Shown piece after piece: positions 55,355 through 64,000 of a stretch of DNA of 64,000 nt. How positions within the stretch are numbered: position 1 is the stretch's first letter; each line of letters opens with the position of its first letter. The notes under the pieces are model-generated. The model was given only the letters and a program-made list of their open reading frames with translations. It was not told the origin of the DNA and made no database searches. Source of the DNA: Scolanthus callimorphus (lineage: Eukaryota; Cnidaria; Anthozoa; Actiniaria; Edwardsiidae); NCBI GenBank assembly GCA_033964015.1, contig CM066916.1, positions 31,327,404 through 31,391,403 of the forward strand, written 5' to 3'. The position numbers and the translations under genes were made by a program.

Positions 55355-56589
55355 CCCCCCCCCCCCACGGAAGGGTGTTGAAAAGTGCAGATCGTGTTCT
55401 TGGCTAAAAATACAAGCCCCATTATCATTTTGTCGTCCGTGGATTTCCCACTAAAACATGAAGTCCAGGCAATTTGTGTCGTGTGCTGTGACGGCGGCCA
55501 ACAAAACTACAGTCTGCCCGCGTTGCGCGACCGACACAAAGGACAAGCTGCGCGGGAGACTGGAACTAACAGCGCGAAATTTAAAATGCAAATTATTCGC
55601 CTGAACCCGAAATAGAAAATGGCGGCCACGTGCTCGATTCTCTTGGCCAAGAAACAAAGACAAAACAGCGCTCTCCTTTACTGCTAGAAACACTATTAGC
55701 TCCCTAGAATGTTGGTTAGTGATTTAGGTAAGTATAGGTGATATTAAGTCACCAAGTAGCTGCTTTTTACTCTTAAATTCACGAGTCAATTTGTAGGGAT
55801 TTGTATCAAATGTTCATGGAGGTCAAGCTTGAGGCCATTTTACGCAAAACAGTTTGAAGAGGAACACTAACCTTACTATTCGTTTCTTGGAATAGCAAGT
55901 TGTATGTTTACATTTCAATTCCTAAAGAGTTTTTAACATTTTATTTCTGGAAAAAACATTTTATTTTCAAGTTAAGCTCAAGTTACCCTGGAAACAACCA
56001 GAGGCTCGAGGTCCAAAGAATAAAAATTTTCTCAAGCGAACTACATTTCATTAGATTTCAGTACTCCAGAATATCGGCAAGAACCATCAAGACCACAGCC
56101 CGCCAGCTCCTAGAACGCAAGCCTTTCATGCTATAAGCCAGACCAGTGCTCAGTGGTACGTATACGTGTGCGTGGGACTGCAGATAGCCCCTCACTAATT
56201 TGCATCTCTCTCAAGCTCTTATAGAACGAGGCAGCATAAAACAAATGGAACTATTCATATTCAAATTAGTGAGGTGGAATGAAGGGGTATTGTGCAGTCT
56301 AGCCTGTGTGTGTGTGTATATGAGGGGGGGGGGGGGGGGAGGGCATGTTTGCTGTGGTAGTGATCGTCATTCCTAAATGGAGGAATGCTCAGTATGAATA
56401 ATTTAACGATATTTTTGACAATATTACTTCAAATTGACCTAAAAACATTCAAAATATTTTAACTATCAAGACTACTAGTCAGGATAAGGGTTAATACATC
56501 GTTTTAGTATATTTTTATAGTATATGCCTCGTTCTATTAAAGATTAATACTATTAAGGTACGTAATCAATAAAACGAGCTGTCCGAACC

Positions 56590-56690
56590 AGCGAATTCAC
56601 TGGTAGGGTAGTGGTTAGGGTTAGGGGCATAGTAACTGGAAAGTTACAGGTTCGAACCCTGACGATTTTCATAATTCTTTTTTTCACTTC
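56590..56690 (+). repeat. tRNA-like sequence, probable SINE or tRNA relic
   Basis: ACAGGTTCGAACCCTG forms a perfect T-arm and matches the Pol III B box; GTAACTGGAAAGTTAC forms an anticodon-like hairpin. A T-run follows near 56680 and could end Pol III transcription. The D-arm region is poor. Confidence 0.45.
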
Positions 56691-56830
56691 TGTAGGTGAG
56701 CGCTTATTTAGAAAAAAATTCTAAGTGCCAGTGAGCATTCCTCGATTTAGGCGTGTGTGTGGTGATGTTGCCTATCAAGAAACAATACATATGAATCTTT
56801 CCGTGGCACCAATAAAAGTATGTTAGTTGG

Positions 56831-57295
56831 CAGCCTGGGGGGAACTCCCATATTTTTTGGTCAGGATGATCAGCGGAAATTTTCAGTTTCACCCCTAAAA
56901 GATACCAAACATGGCTTGTCTCAAATAATTTGTTACCCTAAAAGATGAGGCCTTTTGTGCCAAGTAGGCGTGAAGGAGACAGGTAACAGATATCCATCAA
57001 GAAATTTCAGCGTTTCACTAAAATGCTGCCTTTTATGTTGTCTAGTTTATCGTCTTCTCATCAAGTAATCTCTCTTTCTTACACGGTTTTTAGAGGCACC
57101 ATCATGAGACAAAACAATTTGGACACATTATTTCCCATGTTTCGGCTCTTAAAGATACCAATCTCCTGGAAAATTTATTGAAGGCCAAGATCACCCCTAA
57201 AAGAGACCAACCCCTGTGATTTTAACCCCTAAAAGATACGACGATCATCCCCGATCAAAAAATATGGGAGTCCCACCCCCAGGGTTGGCAGGCTG
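56831..57295. mobile_element. MITE with CAGCCTG...GGGGAACTCCC ends
   Basis: Inverted ends CAGCCTGGGGGGAACTCCCA and a related right end, arms including CATATTTTTTGGTC; interior has several ACCCCTAAAAGATACC motifs. Confidence 0.65.
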
Positions 57296-57583
57296 TAACA
57301 CATGGATCAAAGCCCAAAATATGACAGGGATCTGGGCTCAGAGGGCGAAATAGTTGTATTAAATAGACAACAACTAGAAATTCCCAGGGTTGGTAGCTCA
57401 ATAGAAGGTCTAGATATTCTTGTAGCTGCCCATTTTAACTTAACATACAGTGATTCCTATGCACTCTAATCTTCTCATCTCAATATTCAACAGAAAATTG
57501 GAGTACTCAGCTGAAGCTCCACAATCCAGAGGAGTCAGCCAGACCACAGCTAGCCATTCAGCCAATGAAGCACCACAATGAAA

Positions 57584-58428
57584 ATGTCAGACCATCAGCC
57601 AAGCCACAGTGACCCCTTAGATCATCAGCCAAACCAGTGACCCCCTCAGACCATCAGCCAGGCCACAGTGAGCTCTTCACACCATCAGCCAAACCATAGT
57701 GACCCCCTTAGATCATCAGCCAAACCAGTGACCCCCTTAGATCATCAGCCAAACCACAGTGACCCCCTTAGATCATCAGCCAAACCAGTGACCCCCTCAG
57801 ACCATCAGCCAGGCCACAGTGATCCCCTCAGACCATCAGCCAAACCACAGTGACCCCCTTAGATCATCAGCCAAACCAGTGACCCCCTTAGATCATCAGC
57901 CAAACCACAGTGACCCCCTTAGATCATCAGCCAAACCAGTTACCCCCTCAGACCTTCAGCCAAACCACAGTGATCCCCTCAGACCATCAGCCAGGCCACA
58001 GTGAGCTCTTCACACCATCAGCCAAACCATAGTGACCCCCTTAGATTGTCAGCCAACCACATTGACCCCCTTAGATCATCAGCCAAACCATAGTGACCCC
58101 CTCAAATCATCAGCCATAGCAGTGACCCCCTCAGACTATCAGCCAGGCCACAGTGACCCCCTCAGACCATCAGCCAAACCACAGTTACCCCCTCAGACCA
58201 TAAGCCAAACCACAGTGACCCCCTCAGACCATCAGCCAAACCACAGTGACCCCCTCAGACCATAAGCCAAACCACAGTGACCCCCTCAGATCATCAGCTG
58301 GACCACAGTGACCCCCTCAGACCATCAGCCAAACCACAGTGACCCCCTCAGACCATAAGCCAAACCACAGTGACCCCCTCAGATCATCAGCTGGACCACA
58401 GTGACCCCTCAGACCATCAGTCAGAGAT
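57584..58428 (+). repeat. Minisatellite, 29- and 31-bp units
   Basis: About 27 units of GACCCCCTCAGACCATCAGC plus CAAACCACAGT, with 29-bp variants lacking two bases; pairs form a ~60-bp period. Open frames through it encode a Pro/Ser/His repeat but have no gene context. Confidence 0.88.
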
Positions 58429-59525
58429 GGGTATAACGTTACAGGAGTGAAATTCAGGGATGGGTAAACATATTTCATGGTGGTCATTTAGGGTGGGTGG
58501 GGTCAACTAAAACTTTCCGGGGTGGTATTAGCTGAAACTGGGTCCTAAAAGGTTGATTACACTTTTCCATAATGCATTGCACGCCGTGGTGTTTATGTGT
58601 TAGTTTTGAAAAACAAAAAAAGATAACAAAACAAAAACAACTGTTCAAAAGCATAAAATTAATCTATCAACTGGCCTCTCAATCCCTTTTTTTAGTTGTG
58701 ATGTCAAGGATATAAACAACACGTCATGCAATGCATTATAGAATGGTGGCATGGGCCTTTAAAGAGCCTCTGTCAGCCTCCATTTTGTCAGCCTAGCAAC
58801 ATACCGAGACAGAAAAAGCATCCATTTCCATCGGCTGATTTAGGGGATGTAGTGCAATATTTACGATTGAATTCGATAATTGAATAATAAAACTTTGTTT
58901 TTAGAAGACTATTTCAAGATTTCTACACGTAATTCGTGGTCTGATATCGACTGAAAACAATAACAAAGGAGTGGCTGACAAGGGCTCTTTAAGTTAACAG
59001 GGGTGTGTGAGTTATTATATTTTTTTGACAGCCTGTTTGCATCCATAAAGTGTGTTAATGTTTTCACTCTTCTCTCAGCCGCCCAGAATGGAGGCAGCAT
59101 GCCTCACTTTTGACCTAATGAAACATTGGTTTCATCCACATCAGACATAATTTTTGTGCTAGAAATTTATAGAATTTTTACAACAAATTGAAGCCCATTT
59201 AAATTTGCCACTTCCAAAATCTAGCATATTGAGCACAAAATGGCCCTTATCCAGACAACCATTACAGAGAACATAGATAAGATAGTCACACTTCATGGAT
59301 GCAAAAAGACAAAAAGATGTAGCTGTAAAACCTTCTTTTCATAATTGTATATAACCAGGGCCATACCTAGTGGGGAGGGCAACACAATATGAGTTTCTGT
59401 TTCCTGGGAGGTATGGCACTGGTCTGAGAAGTTGTTCATTTGAAAAGGCTCTAACTTGCTAACAGGCAGGCTTGCAATTTTTTCTTATAATTTCAGGATC
59501 TAACATTTTTTACAGCAATTTGACC

Positions 59526-59732
59526 AGACCAATTGCTTGATTTCCAAGAAAATATCCATCTCCCTCCCATGGAAGGGTGTCAAAGTGACCCTCCACCCCT
59601 CTGGAATTTCCAAAGGAAAATACAGTATTTGTATGGAAACAAAAATCAGGTAAATTGACCCCCACCCCTCTCGAATTTCCAATACCTTCTGTAGGGGGAT
59701 GGGGGGTGGATATTTTCTGGAACCACACATTA
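59526..59732. mobile_element. MITE of the TGTGTGGTTCCAGAAAA family (partial)
   Basis: The right end TTTTCTGGAACCACACA is intact; the left side keeps AGAAAATATCCATC followed by CCATGGAAGGGTGT. Related copies are at 109, 29935, 42696-42781 (partial), 55318 (left half), 60383 and 61264. Confidence 0.55.
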
Positions 59733-59887
59733 AGAGAAACAAGGGCTCTCGAGCTGCCTTAGATTTTCATATTTTTAATTTCAAAGTTTCATCTTTTTTT
59801 GCCTCAAGCTAGAGCCTTTTCATGTTAATTGCAAACCAACATTGGGCTATTCCATATTATATCCATTACCCCCTATCAAGGAACCTT

Positions 59888-60095
59888 TAATTTCCACATG
59901 GGTCACTGTGTTTGACCCTGGAATTTCCACAGGGTTTGTTGATTTTTAACATGGAATTTCCACTGGGCCATTCATTTTGCCCCAGAATTTTCACAGGGTA
60001 TTCATTTGCAACTGTGGAGTTTCCACAGGCCCACAAGAGAATTTCCACAAGGGTTTCTTCAAATTTCCACAGGGTGTACAAATTTCCACAGGAGT
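59888..60095 (+). repeat. Irregular repeat of AATTTCCACAGG
   Basis: About nine copies of a GAATTTCCACAGG core spaced 18-40 bases apart, with variants. Possibly a decayed minisatellite. Confidence 0.6.
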
Positions 60096-60382
60096 GGAGC
60101 AGTTTTCTGGATTCCTCGATAGGGGGACCTATGGTTTTTTGGAACAGCTCATTTTGTTTTGTGCTTCAGTGGTTGAGCCAGATATTTCTTCCAATATGGG
60201 AAACAAAAGAGTATCCATTTTGGTGGCCGAGAACTGACAAGCATACCTATGATCTTTGGGATGTTTCCATGTTGATCATGTTTGGAGTCTTATTTTGTTG
60301 TTTTAGTGGCCCATTTTGCCTGAGTGATTGACCAAAACTACAACTCATAACTGGTTCAACTACTGATGCGCAACATTTTTTA

Positions 60383-60542
60383 GAATGTGTGATAACAGAA
60401 AATACCCATGGCCCTACCACACAGAAGAGGGTTGAAATTTCAAGTGAAAAATACACAGGTCCCCAACTCCCTCGATCCCAACCCTATGAAATTTCTGATC
60501 CCTTCCATGGGAAGGTAAGGATTTTTTCTGGAATCACACATT
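60383..60542. mobile_element. MITE of the TGTGTGATTCCAGAAAA family
   Basis: Runs from AATGTGTGATAACAGAAAAT to TTTTTCTGGAATCACACATT, with CCATGGGAAGG motifs inside each end. Confidence 0.6.
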
Positions 60543-60606
60543 TTTCCTTCTCTTTTTTGTAAGGGACATGGCATGGCATTTTATGTATGATTGTAAAACA
60601 AACAAA

Positions 60607-60825
60607 GTCCCACAAGGCCCTGATGGCCCAGCTGGAAAAGATGCTTCAAATGTCAAAACCGGTAGGTGTGTCATCTCACTACATTCAGTACTGAGGCTTC
60701 GAGCTCCTCCTGCTCACCAGGCAGTATCTCCTCTGCTTCCAAGGCCACAGCTCTAGTGCAACAGGGTGATGCCATTCACACCTACCAGGTGTCTCACATG
60801 ATTGGTGCTGTCATGATGGTAGGTA
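60607..60825 (+). repeat. Inverted duplication, left copy
   Basis: Matches the reverse complement of 62948-63155. A shared reading frame gives LTTFSTEASSSCSPGSISSA in this copy, continuing SKATALVQQGDAIHTYQ. A GTAGGT donor-like site follows at the end. The sequence may derive from an exon; I recognise no family. Confidence 0.6.
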
Positions 60826-61263
60826 CAAATACATGTAGTACATGACTGATCACATTCAGATTAAGGTAGCATGTCAGCAAATCAAACTGCATATTTGTGG
60901 ATGGTGGGCAATATAAATTATTCAAATACTTTTGAAACAATTGTAAGGCATCCTAATATGATCTAAGTCCTTGGCGGGCTCGGATGAGAAGCTCTGCGAC
61001 TAAAATGAATGAATTACGGTAGTTTCTAATTTCTCATAAAAAAATGCACACTCTTTGGGTAATAAACATATTAACCAATAATTTTAAGATAAACTGTTTG
61101 GGAATGGCAATATTTTTTTAATTTTTAAAGTCTAATAGTTTGCTTAAAACAGGGACCATGGTTAAAATCTGCATTCGGCAGAAAGAATATCAAGACAAGA
61201 AAAATATAAAATGCAATACTCATCCTTATTATTTTTAAAAAGACTGTGGTCATCTAAAATGAA

Positions 61264-61433
61264 TGTGTGATTTCAGAATTAGCCCTCCCATGGAAGGGGT
61301 TTTAGATATGACTCCCCACCTCTATGGAATTTCCAGTGAAAACAATGATTGATATGAAGTAAAAGGAAAATTGAGCTCCCGCCTTGCTGGAATTTTGGGA
61401 AAGTATGGAATTTTTTCTGGAATCACACATTTT
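61264..61433. mobile_element. MITE of the TGTGTGATTCCAGAAAA family
   Basis: Runs from AATGTGTGATTTCAGAAT to TTTTTCTGGAATCACACATT, in the same region as two other copies. Confidence 0.6.
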
Positions 61434-62947
61434 CTAAAAGGCATGAGTTGACAATATTTAAGACAGTTCCCTAGTTAAATTGAAACAAAACACAATTTAA
61501 ATGCAACAATTCAATTGATTAGTGTTTTAAAGTAAGCATTCTTCTATAAGGTGGGGCAAATGGTGCGGATTTGTTCATAAAGTAGTTATTTGAGAATTTA
61601 TTTTTAAAATGTCAACCTCACAATCTTAGAAATTAAGATTGCTTTTGGAGGCAGTGCATGTTGGAATAAAGACATGTATTTGTTATTTCCCAGCCAGTAA
61701 ATAACTTTTTTTTCAGACTCTAAAAATATGTAATTTTTTCGATGAAAACAAGGGCGTTTCCTAGGGTAGGAAAATATTGCCCTGCATGCACACATTATAA
61801 CAGAATGCACTGTGCCCTCTAGGAAAAAAAATGAAAGATGATATTATAATATAACCATTTGCCACACCTACAGTAAATGCATGGTTGTTAAGAATAAACC
61901 AGGTTAATGTTTTAGTAGAATGATACTGGATGATGATGATCACCACAGAAACTCTCGAAAATATCAACTGCTAGCTTCACATAACATGCTTTGATAATAA
62001 AAAGAATTGATTTGGATCACTTGGTAAAGCCGATTGTCTGTGGATGGACTGAGGTCACTACTTTATTCTCATAGCTTCTCAACCCCAAAGCACAGAAATC
62101 TTGGGATTTTGTAGAAAATTCAACAAATATGTAAGAATGTCCAAGGATGTTATGTGGGAGAAATAAGAGTATAAATACAGGAGATGAATCAAAAATTAAC
62201 CTTTGAGACAAACAGCTATGTATTCTTAACGCCTATTATTTAATAGCAAATAAACTGACAATTTAAATTTCCTAATTGGATTTATTTGCATGTTATTCAG
62301 GTGAGGTGAACATTTTTCAAAAAGTCACAAGGTAAACCCAATATGACCAATAAAACAACGGAATTAGTAAACTCAAGAAAAAAAATATGAGCTTTCAAAA
62401 TCTAAGCAATAATTTTTCACTTTGATAAAAAAACTGTCAGTAAATTGCAAAATATTGCAAACTATTTTTGAAGGACATGTTTCCTTTTGTTAAATCTTGA
62501 GGAATAAAAATTTAAAAAACAGTAGAGATGCCAACCTCCAACATTCAAAATGGGGACATGCGGTGTGTATTTTGTGCCCACAAAATATCTTTTCTCAGTG
62601 AAAAAAACTTTACAGCACTACAATATTTCGAGTCTCACACAAAATTATGTAAGAATGTTGGCATCCCTGAAACAATGCTGAGAATGTCAAATTTCTTTTA
62701 ACTTCTATCAATATTACAAATTGTACTTCAAAACAACAATAAACAAAATAAATAGTGTGCAGATTGGCTTTCGTGAAGCAGAGTCATAGACATTCCAGCC
62801 CTAATGTGTGGGGAAGTTAGGATGTCTGTTTCAAAAGTTGGATAATCCCACAGGGGGTACGGAAAATATGGTTTATTTGTGGCATGCTCCCTTAATAACA
62901 AAATGTTATCAGACGGTCTAGTTAACATGTACTGCATGTATTTGTAT
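61434..62947. other. AT-rich DNA, nothing recognised
   Basis: Between the arms of the inverted duplication. No exon-like frame, RNA gene or clear repeat was seen. Confidence 0.5.
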
Positions 62948-63155
62948 CCATCACCATGACAACATCAATCATGTGAGAGACTTGGTGTGTGTGAAAGTAA
63001 TACCCTGTAGCCCTAGAGTTGCAGCCTTGAGAGCTGAGGAGATACTGTCTGGTGAGCAGTTTGGAGCAGGAGTCTCAGTACTGAGTGTAGTGAGCTGACA
63101 CACCACTGGTGCTGACAGGAGCATCAACAGCTGGGGTCTGAGGGGCCTTGTGGGA
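62948..63155 (-). repeat. Inverted duplication, right copy
   Basis: On the minus strand the equivalent frame reads LTTLSTETPAPNCSPDSISS, then ALKAATLGLQ and a stop. About 75-80% similar to the left copy, 2.1 kb away. Confidence 0.6.
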
Positions 63156-63337
63156 TTTTTTTTTTAATTTCAGAAAAGGTACTTACATACCATGTAAACT
63201 TTGAATAAATACAAATCACACTTTCAACTTATTTTTATTTCTAAATAATAATAAGTTCTGTAAAGAAAGTTAATACAGTAACTACGGATGACTTTTACTA
63301 CTTTACTTCACCATTGATCCCCAGGGGGTACTTCTAG

Positions 63338-63559
63338 GTAGCCTGCATAGCTGGCGGTTGTGTGTGTTTTCCGAGAACCGTGATACTCGAGAACGAGATG
63401 TTTGGTAAATGGCAGCGTGAAGAACAGGGCCAAAGAACGAAGCCGCTTTTTGACGCTTTTTCAGCCCCATTCTTGGCGCAGCCATTTACCAAACATCTCG
63501 CTCTCAAGTATCTTGGGTCTCGGAAAACACACAAAACCGCCAGCTAAATGCAGGCTAAC
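63338..63559. mobile_element. MITE with GTAGCCTGCATAGCTGGCGG ends
   Basis: A 222-bp element with long inverted arms through GTGTGTTTTCCGAGA and AGATGTTTGGTAAATGGC. Confidence 0.7.
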
Positions 63560-64000
63560 TTCAAGGCTAAAATGATAGGGATGACCGATAGGGATGACCT
63601 GAAAAATACCTGTCAGAAACAATTTCCACCCAAAAAAATACTCCTCTAAAAATACCTCCTTCAGTGTAGCATTTTAGTTTAAAAAAAAAACGAAAAAATA
63701 ATGGATTTTTTTCAGCATACCATTTTCATTCAAAGAACCCTAAAAATACTGGATTGCTGATTTTAACCCCCTAAAAAAACGGTCATACCTACCATCTGAA
63801 TAATATAGGGAATACCCCTCCCCCAGGCATTGACTGCTTTTCACCAGTGATTATAGCATAATTCCAGAAGAGATCCACACCCTCACCACACCCTGCCAAT
63901 AAATTGAATCTCCAAATTCTTGTTCTTTTGTAAAAAAAATTATATTGGATGGAAGTATCCTGAAAGCATCCAGTTCTTTATCATGAGCAGAAACATCAAT

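Larger units (their letters stand above)
51596..56589. other. No recognisable gene; MITEs and palindromes
   Basis: Apart from the listed elements there is an inverted-end segment near 53795-53975 (CAGAGCTC ends), a half MITE with a C-run at 55318-55380, and unsupported short frames. Confidence 0.5.

Noticed and set aside
57668..58265. Pro/Ser/His-rich repeat proteins
   Set aside because: Frames arise from the minisatellite period; no start context, domain or splice structure.
60568..60700. Collagen-like GPDGPAGKD frame
   Set aside because: Only one or two Gly-X-Y triplets; not evidence for collagen.

Overview
This is animal nuclear DNA, most likely from a cnidarian such as a coral or sea anemone. 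The animal assignment rests on small exons with GT-AG introns in correct phase, an animal-type aromatic amino acid decarboxylase, and introns packed with MITEs, foldback elements, an Ngaro-type retrotransposon and a CR1/L2-like LINE. The cnidarian placement is inferred from the repeat style. There are no bacterial operons, CRISPR arrays or viral genomes.

Layout. (1) 1-5100: repeat-rich, no recognisable gene. (2) 5104-28620, plus strand: eleven exons of a group II PLP-dependent decarboxylase (AADC/HDC/TDC family); the first ~100 residues are missing, probably upstream of the window. Its introns hold a large MITE with a 1.1-kb foldback inside it (8956-11075), a MITE containing further MITEs (11421-12271), a 66-bp tandem repeat that re-duplicates the splice donor of the active-site exon (13701-14030), and an antisense Ngaro-like tyrosine-recombinase retrotransposon (17021-23646). 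The recombinase gene of that element is itself broken by a DNA transposon that carries another MITE. (3) 28621-31832: dispersed repeats, including copies of elements seen elsewhere in the window.

(4) 31833-51120: two paralogous six-exon genes in head-to-head orientation, gene A on the minus strand (31833-36732) and gene B on the plus strand (42418-51120). Both encode 2-oxoglutarate/Fe(II) dioxygenases with an intact HxD...H...R set. The space between them holds a composite MITE/retroposon and a CR1/L2-like LINE with one frameshift, whose (ATCT)n tail ends about 160 bp before the gene B start codon. Gene B introns contain a degraded Harbinger-type transposase and a 29-bp minisatellite that runs almost to a splice acceptor. 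(5) 51121-64000: no recognisable gene; several MITEs, a tRNA-like sequence, an ~830-bp minisatellite and an inverted duplication with a shared short reading frame.

How it works together. The decarboxylase would make monoamines from aromatic amino acids; the two dioxygenases are probably soluble hydroxylases with unknown substrates. I see no functional link between them. The most unusual points are the repeated splice donors in the decarboxylase active-site exon, the asparagine run replacing its mobile catalytic loop, the depth of transposon nesting, and the divergent dioxygenase pair whose shared upstream region was invaded by a LINE. I found no clearly new multi-gene system.
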